Notes: a model not told the origin generated them from the sequence alone. A stretch of DNA of 51,521 bases from an uncultured bacterium (GCA_949286885.1 CASEEG010000052.1:1-51521), one strand, 5' to 3'; shown: positions 8,594-18,825, numbered from the stretch's first letter. Numbers and translations: made by a program.

Positions 8594-8631
8594 AAAAAGC
8601 CGACCACCTATAAAAGGCAAATCGGCTTTTT
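8594..8631 (-). terminator. Terminator of hup
   Basis: A perfect 10-bp inverted repeat (AAAAAGCCGA / TCGGCTTTTT) with an 18-base loop, placed 27 bases after the hup stop on the minus strand. The right arm ends in a T-run on the transcribed strand, as expected for a rho-independent terminator. It separates hup from infC. Confidence 0.85.
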
Positions 8632-8657
8632 AAATTTTTAATTCAAAGTTTTCATAA

Positions 8658-8930
8658 CTATTTTACTAATTCTTTGAATTTTTTACCAGCTGAGAAAGCC
8701 GGAACTGTTTTTGCAGCAATTTTAATTTCTTTACCTGTTTGAGGGTTGCGACCAACTCTTGCTGCTCTTTTTCTTGCTTCAAAAGTACCAAAACCAACTA
8801 AAGTAACTTTTTTACCCTTAGCAACTGTTTTTTGTACTGTTTCAAGAATAGAAGCTACAACTTCAGCTGTTTGTTTTTGTGAAAGTTTAGCCTTCTCTGC
8901 AACCGCTTTTACTAATTCTTCTTTGTTCAT
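8658..8930 (-). CDS. hup: HU-family DNA-binding protein
   Basis: Nucleoid-associated protein that bends DNA as a dimer. The 90-residue length equals that of HU. Conserved elements are GFGTF (residues 46-50) and the DNA-inserting arm RNPQTGKEIK (61-70), including the proline that intercalates between base pairs. An AAGGGG ribosome binding site lies just before the ATG. It is apparently monocistronic, with its own terminator downstream. I see only one HU gene in the window; no IHF-type partner is present. Confidence 0.96.
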   Translation of the reverse strand: MNKEELVKAVAEKAKLSQKQTAEVVASILETVQKTVAKGKKVTLVGFGTFEARKRAARVGRNPQTGKEIKIAAKTVPAFSAGKKFKELVK

Positions 8931-9051
8931 TTACGAACCCCTTTCCATATTTACCCCTTTATTATACCTATTTATGGGCATTTGGCAAGAGTTTTTTTTA
9001 AAAAAAGGCAAAAAAAGAGTATTCCAAAAGAAAAAAATGCAGAAAAACAAT

Positions 9052-9930
9052 CTATAACTGAGTTTTTACTACCGAAAATTTCACGTTTTTGTAAAAATAA
9101 TTTAATATCTGATAAGCATTATAGCCTTTATTTGCAAGGTTATTAGCCCCATGTTGACTCATTCCGACACCATGCCCGTTTTTTCTTATGCCATCATCAT
9201 ATGCCGGAACTGATTTAATATAGGGCAAATCCCTCGCCCAAACAGCACCTGAAGAAACCGTCTTGCCACCCGAGGAAGCATGATAATATGCAGGAATTAC
9301 TTTCCCACCATATGTTAAAACAATACCACGAGTTTGCATAACAGCTCTTGTAGTCTGCGGCGTTTCGGCACTAGCACCTCCATAAGCCTGATCAAGCGGG
9401 GTATCTTTGAGATCATAACCGTTATGTTTTCTTTTGCCCAAATTGGCTATAGCGTAACTTCTTGCGGCGATTGCCTGCGCTTTATGTGCTTCGATATTCC
9501 ATTTAGAAGGCATCTCTGAAGGCACAACACCTAAAAGATAGTCCTCGATAGGCAAGTCATTAATTACTACAAGTTTTTTGTCTATATTGTATACAATCAG
9601 CTCACCTCTATACCATTTTCTTTTTGTCGCAAGAAAGCATTTTTTCTCTTTTGGTTTTACTTTTATATAATTTGTGCCAAAACTGTAATATTTACCGTCA
9701 ATTTTAATAACTATAAGATTATTGTACGCCCTTATGGTATAAGGCACAAACGAACTCAATGTATACAATTCTTTACCGGTTTTACCGTCAACTACAACGC
9801 TTTGTTTGGATGAACCAATGTAGGTCTGCCTTACACCATCATCAAGCCCAATTTTTATTGCATGAGCAGGCGCGAAACCGACCATCAAAAATACAAAAAA
9901 TACAACAAAATTTAAAGCCATCCTTAACAT
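9052..9930 (-). CDS. SpoIID/LytB-domain protein
   Basis: Exported protein of the SpoIID family; SpoIID itself is a lytic transglycosylase that trims stalk-stripped peptidoglycan in sporulating bacteria, and relatives enhance amidases. A signal peptide is visible (hydrophobic 5-22, ending PAHA). The domain spans roughly residues 125-285, with LPIEDYLLGVVPSEMP, then EAHKAQAIAARSYA and the C-terminal GHGVGMSQHGANNLA. The catalytic-type glutamate in VPSEMP is present. No sporulation context exists here, so a role in general wall remodelling is inferred. There is no good ribosome binding site near the ATG, though TAGAAT ends six bases before it. Confidence 0.9.
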   Translation of the reverse strand: MLRMALNFVVFFVFLMVGFAPAHAIKIGLDDGVRQTYIGSSKQSVVVDGKTGKELYTLSSFVPYTIRAYNNLIVIKIDGKYYSFGTNYIKVKPKEKKCFLATKRKWYRGELIVYNIDKKLVVINDLPIEDYLLGVVPSEMPSKWNIEAHKAQAIAARSYAIANLGKRKHNGYDLKDTPLDQAYGGASAETPQTTRAVMQTRGIVLTYGGKVIPAYYHASSGGKTVSSGAVWARDLPYIKSVPAYDDGIRKNGHGVGMSQHGANNLANKGYNAYQILNYFYKNVKFSVVKTQL

Positions 9931-9986
9931 AACAATATTCTACTTAATTCCTCCACAAACATCATCAGATAAATGCATGAAAAATT

Positions 9987-10310
9987 TTAATTAAACTTTT
10001 TATCGCATTTTCTTATGTAATCTATTATCTCCAATGATAGCTGCTTTTTTGTGTCAAAGTCAATTATTTTAAAATACTCCATGGCCTCAAATAGCTTTTC
10101 ATCTTTGTCCTGCCAACGTTTCCAAACATAATTAAAGTCATCCCTATTGTTAATATTTATTTTTACACCTCTGTTCTTTGCTTCATTTATTATGTAATCA
10201 GCTATTTTATTTTTCATATTCTCATCCGAATTCTCAAACAGTTTAACAGCAAGACTTACTGTAGGATCAAGATCATACCATCTTTTGTTTTTTATCTCAA
10301 ATTCACTCAT
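9987..10310 (-). CDS. Small hypothetical protein
   Basis: A 107-residue charged, helical protein that I do not recognise. It lacks a signal peptide or membrane segments and is rich in Asp, Lys and Asn. Features include WYDLDPTVSLAVKLFENSD near the N-terminus and a KKQLSLEIIDYIRKCDK C-terminus. Its start overlaps the end of the WecA/TagO-like gene by eight bases, so it belongs to the glyA-wecA operon and is translated by coupling. The conserved-looking Trp/Asp pattern suggests a real protein, but no function can be given. Confidence 0.75.
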   Translation of the reverse strand: MSEFEIKNKRWYDLDPTVSLAVKLFENSDENMKNKIADYIINEAKNRGVKININNRDDFNYVWKRWQDKDEKLFEAMEYFKIIDFDTKKQLSLEIIDYIRKCDKKFN

Positions 10311-11358
10311 TCTTATCTGCTTTTTTTATTGTTTTCGAAATCATATTTAAGATTAAGAGAACTGCTACGAGTATAACAGCATAAACATAATATCTGCTGA
10401 AAGAACCAGCAATAAGTATTGATATTATTGCACAGGCAAATGCAAAAGTCGAAAGTATTAAAACCACAGTATCTTGCGAACAACCATGGTGCAACAACTT
10501 GTGATGAATATGCTCACTATCTGCTATAAAGGGGCTTGACCCCTTCATTATTCTTCTTATGCTTGAAAAAGCAACATCTAAAATAGGAACAGCTAAAATT
10601 ATAAAAGGAAGATACATTACAGGACTTTGTGCATTATTCATGATTCCTTTAATTGAAAGCGTAGCAAGCAAAAAGCCGGCATACAAGGCACCTGAATCAC
10701 CCATAAATATTTTAGCAGGATTGTAGTTAAATGTTAAAAATGCAAGCATTGCACCCATTAAAATAAAAGCAACAAGGGCTGAAATAGGTGATGGTGGAGT
10801 TACAACAAAAGACACAATACCAATTGCAATACAAGCTATTGTTACAATTGAACCTGCAAGACCATCCACACCATCTATAAAATTTGTTGCATTTGAAATA
10901 CCGACAATCCAAAGCAAACTTATAGGATAAGCCCAAAAACCTAAAACAACAGGGTTTGACGCAAAAGGAACATATAGTTCATCAATTCTGATTCCTAAAA
11001 GTATTACCATGGTTGCAATGGCAATTTGTATAAAAAGTTTAAACTTGGCATTGAGGCAAAAAATATCATCAATCAAACCCAAAAGGAACATCAATGAACC
11101 GCCTACAATAATACCTGACAAGCCCACACCGTTTGGATAGTAACTTAAAAGTACTAAAAATAAAAACGTAAGCATAACAGACACCCATATTGCAATCCCG
11201 CCAAGACGGGAAATCGCACCATGGTGAATTTTTCTTTCATTTGGAACATCTACAAGTCCTGCTTTTTTTGAAAAATAAATAACAAGCGGAACAATAAAAA
11301 TTCCCAACAAATAAGCTATTATTGCACCTATTATATGAGCTTGTGTAAGTTTAATCAT
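10303..11358 (-). CDS. Undecaprenyl-phosphate GlcNAc-1-phosphate transferase, WecA/TagO-like (MraY family)
   Basis: Multi-pass membrane enzyme that moves a sugar-1-phosphate from a UDP-sugar onto undecaprenyl phosphate, the first step in making surface polysaccharides. About ten hydrophobic segments are visible. Diagnostic elements are GLIDDIF near residue 93, the NATNFIDGVDGLAG loop (Asp-rich catalytic site), KIFMGDSGALYAGF, and the HIHHKLLHHG cytoplasmic loop that typifies the WecA/TagO branch. At 351 residues it matches that branch (MraY is similar in length but lacks this loop form). The sugar is not determinable; GlcNAc is the family default. It lies four bases after glyA, in one operon. 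Confidence 0.9.
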   Translation of the reverse strand: MIKLTQAHIIGAIIAYLLGIFIVPLVIYFSKKAGLVDVPNERKIHHGAISRLGGIAIWVSVMLTFLFLVLLSYYPNGVGLSGIIVGGSLMFLLGLIDDIFCLNAKFKLFIQIAIATMVILLGIRIDELYVPFASNPVVLGFWAYPISLLWIVGISNATNFIDGVDGLAGSIVTIACIAIGIVSFVVTPPSPISALVAFILMGAMLAFLTFNYNPAKIFMGDSGALYAGFLLATLSIKGIMNNAQSPVMYLPFIILAVPILDVAFSSIRRIMKGSSPFIADSEHIHHKLLHHGCSQDTVVLILSTFAFACAIISILIAGSFSRYYVYAVILVAVLLILNMISKTIKKADKNE

Positions 11359-11361
11359 TTC

Positions 11362-12609
11362 TTATACACCGCATTTCAAATCTGGGTAAAGAGGATATTT
11401 TTTGCAAAGTTCAAGACTTCTTTGCCTCAAAACACTTTCATCTTCACGCTCTAAAATACCGTCAGCTATAATTTTTGCAAGGATTTTCATATCTTCAGCC
11501 CTAAAGCCTCTTGTGGTTACGGCAGGAACACCAATTCTCACACCTGATGTTACAAAAGGACTTTGCGGGTCATTTGGAACAGTGTTTTTATTAGCGGTAA
11601 TACCAATTCTCTCGAGCATATTAGCAACATCCTTGCCTGTTTTATTTAATTTTCTTAAATCAACTGTCATAAGATGGTTTTCACTCTCGCCGCCTACAAT
11701 ATCAATTCCTTCTTGCATAAGAGCATTTGACAGTGCTTTTGAATTTTCAATAATATTTTTACCGTATTGTTTAAACTCATCACTCAACGCCTCTTTTAGG
11801 GCAACTGCTTTTGCAGCAATTACATGTTCTAAAGGTCCGCCTTGAATACCGGGGAAAACCGCTTTATCAATACCCAAAGCATGCTCTTGTCTGCACATAA
11901 CAATACCGCCGCGAGGACCTCTTAGGGTTTTATGTGTTGTTGTTGTAATAAAATCCGCATAAGGAGCAGGGGAAGGATGATAACCTGTTGCAACAAGAGC
12001 TGCAATGTGTGCTATATCTACCATTAAATAAGCACCAACCATATCTGCTATTTCTCTAAACTTTTTAAAATCAATAATCTTTGAATAGTTACTCGCCCCC
12101 GCAATAATCAACTTTGGCTTATGTTCCAAGGCTTTATTTTTAACGTCGTCGTAATCAATTTCGCCGTTATCGTTAACGCCATAGCTTACAACATTAAAAT
12201 AAAGTCCCGAAAAGTTAACTGGTGAACCGTGAGTTAAGTGTCCTCCGTTTGATAAATCCATACCCATAATTGTATCACCCGCTTTAAGGGCATACAAAAA
12301 CACAGCCATATTAGCCTGTGCGCCGCTATGGGGTTGAACGTTAGCGTGATCAACTTTAAAAAGCTCTTTGCACCTTTCAACGGCTAATTCTTCAATTCTG
12401 TCAACGTTTTCACATCCGTTGTAAAATCTTTTATAGGGTTTACCTTCTGCGTATTTATTTGTTAAAACGCTTCCTTGTGCCGCCATAACAGCTTCAGAGG
12501 TGAAATTTTCACTTGCAATAAGCTCAATTGTATTTTGCTGACGTTCAAGTTCAAGCTCTATGTACTTTGCGACTTCAGCATCTTTTTCCCTTATTTTATT
12601 CAATTCCAT
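11362..12609 (-). CDS. glyA: Serine hydroxymethyltransferase
   Basis: PLP enzyme that converts serine and tetrahydrofolate to glycine and methylene-tetrahydrofolate, a main source of one-carbon units. The cofactor lysine lies in [14 protein letters not shown] (about residue 226). Other signatures are [20 protein letters not shown] and [14 protein letters not shown]. Its 415 residues are standard. AAGGAG precedes the ATG by seven bases. It heads a minus-strand operon with the WecA/TagO-like transferase and the small hypothetical gene, and is divergent from typA. Confidence 0.97.
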   Translation of the reverse strand: MELNKIREKDAEVAKYIELELERQQNTIELIASENFTSEAVMAAQGSVLTNKYAEGKPYKRFYNGCENVDRIEELAVERCKELFKVDHANVQPHSGAQANMAVFLYALKAGDTIMGMDLSNGGHLTHGSPVNFSGLYFNVVSYGVNDNGEIDYDDVKNKALEHKPKLIIAGASNYSKIIDFKKFREIADMVGAYLMVDIAHIAALVATGYHPSPAPYADFITTTTHKTLRGPRGGIVMCRQEHALGIDKAVFPGIQGGPLEHVIAAKAVALKEALSDEFKQYGKNIIENSKALSNALMQEGIDIVGGESENHLMTVDLRKLNKTGKDVANMLERIGITANKNTVPNDPQSPFVTSGVRIGVPAVTTRGFRAEDMKILAKIIADGILEREDESVLRQRSLELCKKYPLYPDLKCGV

Positions 12610-12691
12610 TTCAAAACTCCTTATTTCATAAAAATATTTTACCTTAAAAATGTTTGTTGTAAAATAATTTACATAAGAAGGATTGACAACA

Positions 12692-14488
12692 ATGAAAAAG
12701 AAAAATATCAGAAATATAGCAATAATTGCGCACGTTGACCATGGTAAAACAACTCTTGTTGACTGTCTTTTGGGGCAAACTGGCGTTTTTAAAGAACATC
12801 AAGAAACTCAAGAGAGAGTTCTTGACAACAACGACATAGAGCGAGAACGCGGAATTACAATTTTATCAAAAAATATCTCAATTAATTACAAAGGTGTAAA
12901 AATTAACGTCGTTGACACCCCCGGGCACGCTGACTTTGGCGGCGAAGTAGAGCGTGTCTTAGGCATGGTAGACGGCGCACTTTTAATTGTTGATGCTCAA
13001 GAAGGCCCAATGCCGCAGACTCGTTTTGTGCTTTCAAAAGCACTTGAGTTGGGTATTAAAATCATCGTCGTTGTTAATAAAATCGACAAACCTGGAGCTG
13101 ATCCAAACGGCACATTAGATAAAGTTTTTGATTTATTTACCGAATTAACGGACAGAGAAGATTTAATTGACTTCCCAATAATTTACGCTAGCTCCCTTCA
13201 CAAATTTGCAAAAAAAGAATTGGAAGACGAAGAAAAAGACATGCTTCCGCTTTTAGACTGTATTTTGGAAAATATACAGCCGCCTGTTGGGGATGACGAT
13301 TTAACCCTGCAATTTCATGTTACAACACTTGATTACAACGATTATGTAGGCAGAATTGCAATAGGCAGAATTAAAAACGGCATTTTGCACTCAGGCGAAC
13401 AAGTAACCCTTATAAAAGCTGACGGCACAATGCAAAAGGGCAAAATTGCAAAACTCTTTGGTTTTAAAGACCTTGGCAGAGTCGAAATTGAAGAAGCTGG
13501 CGCAGGTGATATTGTAGGTATTGCAGGTTTTTCAGATATTCAAATAGGTGAAACAATCTCAAGCCTTACAAATCCCATTGCGCTGCCTTTGATTCATATT
13601 GACGAACCCACACTTCAGATGAATTTTTCGGTTAACACTTCACCATTTGCAGGGCAAGAAGGCAAATTTGTAACAAGCCGTCAATTAAGAAAAAGGCTAT
13701 ATTATGAACTTGAAAAAAATGTTTCTCTAAGAGTTGAAGATACTGACTCTACCGATGTTTTTAGGGTATCAGGCAGGGGTGAATTACACCTTGGAATTTT
13801 AATTGAAACAATGCGAAGAGAAGGCTATGAGTTTGCAGTTTCAAAACCCGAGGTAATATTTAAAAAAGAGGACGGACACACTCTTGAACCTTATGAAAAC
13901 CTGATTGTTGACGTACCGCAAGAATATGCAGGCTCTGTTATTGAAAAATTATCCTCAAGAAAAGCTCAAATGCAGAATATGGAAACAGGCGAAAAACGCA
14001 CAAACATTGATTTTCTAATTCCTGCAAGAGGTTTAATTGGCTTTAGATCAGATTTTGTAAGAATGACAAAGGGCGAAGGTATTATGTATCATACCTTTTC
14101 GCACTATGGCGAATACGCGGGCGACATCCAGCGTCAAAGAACAGGCTCACTTATTGCTTTTGAAGATGGGGAGGCTATTCCTTATGCACTGCACCAGTTT
14201 GAAGACCGTGGAGTATTTTTTGTAACACCAAAAACGAAAGTTTACAGAGGCATGATAATAGGCGAGTGCAACCGCCCGCAAGATTTGGCGATTAATATTT
14301 GCAAGACAAAAAAACTTACAAATATGCGCTCGGCAACTGCTGATGTTATGGTTACGCTTCAAGCTCCAAAAATTATGAGCCTTGAAGATTGCCTTGAATA
14401 TATAGCTGAAGATGAGCTTGTTGAAGTTACACCGCAAAATGTTAGGATGAGAAAGGCTAATTTAAACTTTAAAAATTGTCCGAGATAA
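12692..14488 (+). CDS. typA: Translational GTPase TypA/BipA
   Basis: Ribosome-associated GTPase related to EF-G, involved in ribosome assembly and stress adaptation. G motifs are visible: [10 protein letters not shown] (G1), ERERGITI (G2), [11 protein letters not shown] (G3) and [10 protein letters not shown] (G4). The C-terminal BipA-specific part has [12 protein letters not shown] and [12 protein letters not shown]. The length of about 598 residues is typical. I place the start at ATG 12692, nine bases after AGAAGGA (12676-12682); an in-frame TTG at 12683 lies directly against that ribosome binding site. A 12-bp stem hairpin follows the gene, which is convergent with the response regulator gene. 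Confidence 0.97.
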   Translation: MKKKNIRNIAIIAHVDHGKTTLVDCLLGQTGVFKEHQETQERVLDNNDIERERGITILSKNISINYKGVKINVVDTPGHADFGGEVERVLGMVDGALLIVDAQEGPMPQTRFVLSKALELGIKIIVVVNKIDKPGADPNGTLDKVFDLFTELTDREDLIDFPIIYASSLHKFAKKELEDEEKDMLPLLDCILENIQPPVGDDDLTLQFHVTTLDYNDYVGRIAIGRIKNGILHSGEQVTLIKADGTMQKGKIAKLFGFKDLGRVEIEEAGAGDIVGIAGFSDIQIGETISSLTNPIALPLIHIDEPTLQMNFSVNTSPFAGQEGKFVTSRQLRKRLYYELEKNVSLRVEDTDSTDVFRVSGRGELHLGILIETMRREGYEFAVSKPEVIFKKEDGHTLEPYENLIVDVPQEYAGSVIEKLSSRKAQMQNMETGEKRTNIDFLIPARGLIGFRSDFVRMTKGEGIMYHTFSHYGEYAGDIQRQRTGSLIAFEDGEAIPYALHQFEDRGVFFVTPKTKVYRGMIIGECNRPQDLAINICKTKKLTNMRSATADVMVTLQAPKIMSLEDCLEYIAEDELVEVTPQNVRMRKANLNFKNCPR

Positions 14489-14490
14489 AA

Positions 14491-14519
14491 CTAAACCCCG
14501 CAATTGGTGCGGGGTTTAG
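14491..14519. terminator. Hairpin between convergent typA and response regulator gene
   Basis: A perfect 12-bp inverted repeat (CTAAACCCCGCA / TGCGGGGTTTAG) with a five-base loop. It begins three bases after the typA stop codon and is 21 bases from the stop of the opposing gene. GC-rich stem and T-rich flanks on both strands suit a bidirectional terminator. Confidence 0.85.
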
Positions 14520-14540
14520 TCAGTATTAAATATTAAATAT

Positions 14541-15233
14541 TTATACTAACCCCTCTTTAATTGCTTTAACTGCCGCTTGTACTCTATCATCCACACACAG
14601 CTTCTGTAAAATTGAACATACATGCGCTTTTGCAGTATGCACACTTACAATTAATTCTTTTGCAATTTCAGTATTTGATCTGCCTTGTACCAAAAGTTTT
14701 AAAACCTCTTGCTCTCTTTCTGTTAAATGTGCTTTTGCATCAGAATTTGAACCCTTGGGAAGCAATTCAACATTCTCAGGCCTTGGAAACATTCTTAAAG
14801 CTAAATTTGCAACGGCAGGATCTATCCAACATGCCCCACGGGCAGCACTTTTAATAACATCAGACAACGCTTTTGGGTCAATATCTTTTAAACAATAAGC
14901 CGTAGCACCTGAACCTAAAGATGCTAAAACTTCTTCTTCTCTATCATGTGAAGTTAAAATAACAACCTGTGTTTTTGGCGAAATTTCTTTTGCTTTAATT
15001 GTAGCCTCAAGCCCGTTCATATTAGGTAACCCTAAATCCATAAGCACAACATCAGGCTGTTCTTTCTTGATAATTTCCAAACCGTCCTCTGCGTTTTCTG
15101 CCTCTGCAACAACATTAATGTTTTCAATTTGATTAAGAGCATATCTTAAACCAACACGAGTAAGCTTGTAATCCTCAACAATAACAACTTTAATTTCTTC
15201 TGTAGTAGAATAAACACTTGCCTGTGCCGACAT
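14541..15233 (-). CDS. NarL/FixJ-type response regulator
   Basis: Two-domain DNA-binding response regulator. The receiver domain (residues ~14-135) has the acidic pair E20/D21, phospho-acceptor D66 in VVLMDLGLP, and the conserved lysine in CLKDIDP. A LuxR-type helix-turn-helix fills residues ~168-228 (LTEREQEVLKLLVQGRSNTEIAKEL, split here as LTEREQEVL and SNTEIAKEL). Length 230 is slightly long for the family owing to an N-terminal 12-residue extension. No sensor kinase lies beside it, so it is an orphan in this window. AAAGGA precedes the ATG. Paralogues of this architecture are frequent in cyanobacteria, but the target genes here are unknown. Confidence 0.92.
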   Translation of the reverse strand: MSAQASVYSTTEEIKVVIVEDYKLTRVGLRYALNQIENINVVAEAENAEDGLEIIKKEQPDVVLMDLGLPNMNGLEATIKAKEISPKTQVVILTSHDREEEVLASLGSGATAYCLKDIDPKALSDVIKSAARGACWIDPAVANLALRMFPRPENVELLPKGSNSDAKAHLTEREQEVLKLLVQGRSNTEIAKELIVSVHTAKAHVCSILQKLCVDDRVQAAVKAIKEGLV

Positions 15234-15368
15234 TTTAACCGTCCTTTCTTTTCTAACCCTAAATTTTAATAGAATACTAAACCAATTTTTAACTTTAGAA
15301 TATTACCCGTATTGGTATATTTTAAAAATTTAACCCCTTAAAGATTTAGTCTGAAAAAACAGTGTTTA

Positions 15369-15377
15369 TGCTATACT
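15369..15377 (+). promoter_or_regulatory. Extended -10 promoter of rimM, giving a leaderless mRNA
   Basis: TGCTATACT is an extended -10 element (TG, one base, TATACT). It ends six bases before the rimM ATG at 15384, so transcription would start at or next to the A of the start codon. There is no ribosome binding site in the T-run in between. The -35 region is weak, as expected for extended -10 promoters. Confidence 0.6.
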
Positions 15378-15383
15378 TTTTTT

Positions 15384-15890
15384 ATGAATGAATTAATCTC
15401 TATAGGTAAAATAATTAACTTTCATGGCATTTTAGGCGAAGCCAAGGTAGGCTATTCAGACCCTAAAAGAATAGAAAATGCAAAAAAAGTCGTGGTAAAA
15501 AATACCCCTTTAAATATTGAAAAAATAAGGTTCCACAAAAATTTTGCAATTATAAAATTTAAAGAAATTTCGGATATAAACGAACTTTTAAACTTTAAGG
15601 GCGAAAATATTTACCTTGCAAAAGAAGAAGTTAAAAACCAGCTTGAAGAAGAAGAATATTTAATTGACGATTTAGTAGGGCTAAATGTTTTTGATGATAA
15701 AGACGATTTTATAGGAATTGTTGATTCTATTGCAAAAAGCACAGGGAATGATATTTTATCAATAAAACCTGAAGATGAAAAATTCGGCAATATCCTTGTC
15801 CCATTTGTAAAAGAACTTGTACCTATTGTAGATGTAAAAGCTAAAAAAATTGTAATTAAACCAATAAAAGGGCTCCTGCCATGGGATTAA
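15384..15890 (+). CDS. rimM: Ribosome maturation factor RimM
   Basis: Assists assembly of the 30S head and 16S rRNA processing by binding ribosomal protein S19. The N-terminal RimM domain begins ISIGKIINFHGILGEAKV (matching the usual G-K-I-x-x-x-H-G-x-x-G start) and a C-terminal PRC-barrel part has DLVGLNVFDD, ILVPFVKELVP and IVIKPIKGLLPWD. Its 168 residues match the family. The gene has no ribosome binding site; the -10 box ends six bases upstream of the ATG, so it is likely leaderless. The 3' end overlaps trmD by ten bases, the conserved rimM-trmD pairing. Confidence 0.95.
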   Translation: MNELISIGKIINFHGILGEAKVGYSDPKRIENAKKVVVKNTPLNIEKIRFHKNFAIIKFKEISDINELLNFKGENIYLAKEEVKNQLEEEEYLIDDLVGLNVFDDKDDFIGIVDSIAKSTGNDILSIKPEDEKFGNILVPFVKELVPIVDVKAKKIVIKPIKGLLPWD

Positions 15891-16594
15891 GATTTGATGT
15901 CATAACACTTTTTCCTGAAATAATTGAAAACTACTGTTCTTGTGCGCTTTTAGGCAGAGGGCTTAAAAACGGTATTATTGAATTAAACACAACTAATCCG
16001 CGCGATTTTACACATGATAAACACAGAAGGGTAGACGATACCCCCTATGGCGGCTCAGCAGGTATGGTAATGATGGCACCGCCTGTTTTTGAGGCTTATG
16101 AAAGCATTGAAAAGCTTAAAAATTATGAGTTTATAATGTTAACGCCACAGGGTGAAGTTTACAACCAGAAAATAAGTAAAGAACTTTCCAAAAAAGAACA
16201 AATAATTCTTCTTTGCGGCAGATATGAAGGCTTTGATGAGAGAATTCGCACAGGATTAAAACCAAGAGAAATTTCTTTGGGTGATTATGTTCTAACAGGT
16301 GGAGAATTAGGCGCACTTTGCATTATAGACAGCGTTTCAAGACATCTGCATGGTTTTTTGGGAAAGGATGAATCAGCAATTGATGACAGTTTTTCAGAAG
16401 GATTAAAAGGGCTTTTAGAACACCCTCAATATACAAAACCAAGGGAATACAGAGGAATGGTAGTGCCCGATGTATTGTTAAACGGAAATCATCAGGAAAT
16501 TGAAAGGTTCCGTATGCAAGAGCGAATAAATCGAACAAAAATTCGCCGTCCTGACTTATGGGAAAAGGTTAAGGATAACTTTACACAATCATAA
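15881..16594 (+). CDS. trmD: tRNA (guanine37-N1)-methyltransferase
   Basis: Methylates G37 next to the anticodon to prevent frameshifting, using SAM. SPOUT trefoil-knot motifs are seen: LLCGRYEGFDERI, and SLGDYVLTGGELGA. The N-terminus has FDVITLFPEI and DDTPYGGSAGMVM, both typical of TrmD. The 237 residues are standard for bacterial TrmD. The catalytic Asp usually found in the RRPDLW region near the C-terminus is present (RIRRPDLW form: KIRRPDLW). It overlaps rimM by ten bases; a hairpin lies between it and fusA. Confidence 0.97.
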   Translation: MGLRFDVITLFPEIIENYCSCALLGRGLKNGIIELNTTNPRDFTHDKHRRVDDTPYGGSAGMVMMAPPVFEAYESIEKLKNYEFIMLTPQGEVYNQKISKELSKKEQIILLCGRYEGFDERIRTGLKPREISLGDYVLTGGELGALCIIDSVSRHLHGFLGKDESAIDDSFSEGLKGLLEHPQYTKPREYRGMVVPDVLLNGNHQEIERFRMQERINRTKIRRPDLWEKVKDNFTQS

Positions 16595-16610
16595 TTTTTT
16601 CCTTGCCAAT

Positions 16611-16634
16611 GGTTATTTTTGTGCGAAAATAACC
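16611..16634 (+). repeat. Inverted repeat between trmD and fusA
   Basis: A perfect 9-bp inverted repeat (GGTTATTTT / AAAATAACC) with a six-base loop. It ends 37 bases before the fusA ATG and begins 17 bases after the trmD stop. It has no T-run on either strand, so it may be a regulatory hairpin in the fusA leader or a weak terminator. Confidence 0.6.
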
Positions 16635-16670
16635 TTATAGTAGTATTTTAATTTAGAAAAGGAAGAAAAT

Positions 16671-18758
16671 ATGCCAAGAAAGACACCTTTGGATAAAATC
16701 AGAAACATTGGTATCGCAGCGCACATTGACGCAGGTAAAACAACTACTACCGAGCGTATATTGTTCTACACCGGTAAAACTCACAAAATCGGTGAAGTAC
16801 ACGACGGTGCAGCAGTTACCGACTTTATGGAACAAGAAAGAGAACGTGGTATCACAATTCAATCAGCCGCAGTTACATCTTACTGGAAAGGACACCAGGT
16901 AAACATTATCGACACCCCCGGACACGTTGACTTTACAATTGAAGTTGAACGTTCGCTAAGGGTATTAGACGGTGTTGTTGCAGTATTTTGTGCAGTTGGC
17001 GGTGTTCAATCACAATCTGAAACAGTTTGGCGTCAAGCTAACCGTTACGAAGTTCCCCGTATGGTTTTTGTTAACAAAATGGACAGAACAGGTGCTAACT
17101 TCTATCGTGTAGTTGATCAAATTAAAAGCAGATTAGGCGGAAACGCTCATCCTATAAGACTTCCAATCGGTGCTGAAGACCAGTTCAAAGGTCTTGTTGA
17201 TCTTCTTGAAATGAAAGCATACATCTATACAAACGACTTAGGTACAGACATTAAAGAAGAAGAAATACCTGCAGATATGGTAGATGATGCTAAAAAATAC
17301 AGAGAAGCTTTAGTTGAAGCAATTGCTGAAGTTGATGACGATTTAATGGAAAAATACCTTGAAGGTCAAGAACTTTCAATCGACGAATTGAAAAAAGGCT
17401 TAAGAAAAGGTGTTTGCAACAACAAAATCGTTCCTGTTACTTGTGGTACAGCATTTAAAAACAAAGGTGTTCAATTACTTCTTGACTCAATTGTTGAATT
17501 AATGCCTTCTCCTGTTGATGTTAAAGCTATTGAAGGCGAATTGGAAGACGGTTCAAAAGTTGAACGTCATTCATCAGATGACGAACCTTTCTCTGCTTTA
17601 GCTTTCAAAGTTATGACAGACCCATACGTTGGTCGTTTAACATTTATGAGGGTCTACTCAGGAAAATTAACTTCAGGTTCTTATGTTCTTAATGCTACAA
17701 ATGGCAAAAAAGAACGTATTTCAAGACTTGTACAAATGCAAGCTGATCAAAGAAACGAAATATCTGAAGTTTACGCAGGTGATATTTGTGCTGCGGTTGG
17801 TCTTAAAGACACAACAACAGGTGATACACTATGCGATGAAAAAGCTCCTATCATCTTAGAAAGAATGACATTCCCGACACCTGTTATCTCTGTTGCAATC
17901 GAACCTAAAACAAAAGCTGACCAAGATAAAATGGGTATTGCATTGCAAAAACTTGCTGAAGAAGATCCTTCTTTCCAAGTTAAAACAGATAACGAAACAG
18001 GACAAACAATCATCTCCGGTATGGGCGAACTTCACCTTGACATTATTGTTGACCGTTTGATGAGAGAATTTAAAGTTGACGCTAACGTTGGTAAACCTCA
18101 GGTTGCTTATCGCGAAACAATCAGAGGTACTGCTGATCAAGATTCTAAATTCATTCGCCAATCAGGTGGTCGCGGTCAATACGGTCACGTCAAAGTTAAA
18201 ATTGAACCTGCTGAAGAAAATGCCGGATTTGTATTTGAAAATAAAATCGTCGGTGGTGCTATTCCTAAAGAATACATCGAACCTGCAAGAAAAGGTATGG
18301 AAGAAGCTCTTGAAGGTGGTATTATTGCAGGTTTCCCTGTAATCGACGTAAAAGTTACTCTATACGATGGTACATATCACGATGTCGACTCATCTGAAAT
18401 GGCATTCAAAATCGCAGGTTCCATGGCAATGAAAGACGGTATCAAAAAAGCTCGTCCTTGCATTCTTGAACCTATGATGAAAGTTGAAATCGAAGTTCCT
18501 GAAGAAAATACAGGTGATATAATCGGTGATATTTCATCTCGTAGAGGTCGTGTAGAAGGTATGGAAATGATTGAAGGAACAGGTATTCAAAAAGTTCGTG
18601 CAATCGTTCCGTTGGCTGAAATGTTCGGTTATGCTACAGACATCCGTTCAAAAACTCAAGGCCGTGGTACTTTCTCTATGGAATTTTGCAAATATGAACA
18701 AGTTCCTGCTAACATTGAAACTGAAATTATTTCTAAATCAGGTGTTTCTAATTCGTAA
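16671..18758 (+). CDS. fusA: Elongation factor G
   Basis: Translocase GTPase that moves tRNAs and mRNA through the ribosome. G1 is [13 protein letters not shown] (about residues 17-29), G3 DTPGHVDF and G4 NKMDRTGA. Domain IV has RGQYGHVKV and GGAIPKEYI. The full 695 residues are present. A good AAAAGGAAG ribosome binding site precedes the ATG. The rpsL, rpsG and tuf genes that usually accompany fusA are absent, so this locus is separate from the str operon; codon use looks like that of a highly expressed gene. A strong terminator follows. Confidence 0.97.
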   Translation: MPRKTPLDKIRNIGIAAHIDAGKTTTTERILFYTGKTHKIGEVHDGAAVTDFMEQERERGITIQSAAVTSYWKGHQVNIIDTPGHVDFTIEVERSLRVLDGVVAVFCAVGGVQSQSETVWRQANRYEVPRMVFVNKMDRTGANFYRVVDQIKSRLGGNAHPIRLPIGAEDQFKGLVDLLEMKAYIYTNDLGTDIKEEEIPADMVDDAKKYREALVEAIAEVDDDLMEKYLEGQELSIDELKKGLRKGVCNNKIVPVTCGTAFKNKGVQLLLDSIVELMPSPVDVKAIEGELEDGSKVERHSSDDEPFSALAFKVMTDPYVGRLTFMRVYSGKLTSGSYVLNATNGKKERISRLVQMQADQRNEISEVYAGDICAAVGLKDTTTGDTLCDEKAPIILERMTFPTPVISVAIEPKTKADQDKMGIALQKLAEEDPSFQVKTDNETGQTIISGMGELHLDIIVDRLMREFKVDANVGKPQVAYRETIRGTADQDSKFIRQSGGRGQYGHVKVKIEPAEENAGFVFENKIVGGAIPKEYIEPARKGMEEALEGGIIAGFPVIDVKVTLYDGTYHDVDSSEMAFKIAGSMAMKDGIKKARPCILEPMMKVEIEVPEENTGDIIGDISSRRGRVEGMEMIEGTGIQKVRAIVPLAEMFGYATDIRSKTQGRGTFSMEFCKYEQVPANIETEIISKSGVSNS

Positions 18759-18782
18759 GCGGAAACTTAGACAAGACAAAAT

Positions 18783-18809
18783 AAAAGCGAGGCACTTGCC
18801 TCGCTTTTT
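18783..18809. terminator. Bidirectional terminator between fusA and hydG
   Basis: A perfect 11-bp stem AAAAGCGAGGC / GCCTCGCTTTT with a four-base loop, followed by TTTTT on the plus strand and by TTTTATTTT on the minus strand. It lies 24 bases after the fusA stop and 17 bases from the end of the opposing hydG gene. Confidence 0.92.
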
Positions 18810-18825
18810 AATATAAAAAATAAAA

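Noticed and set aside
12475-12738. Open frame of 87 codons across the glyA-typA region
   Set aside because: It overlaps the 5' end of glyA and the start of typA in another frame, without a ribosome binding site or recognisable content.
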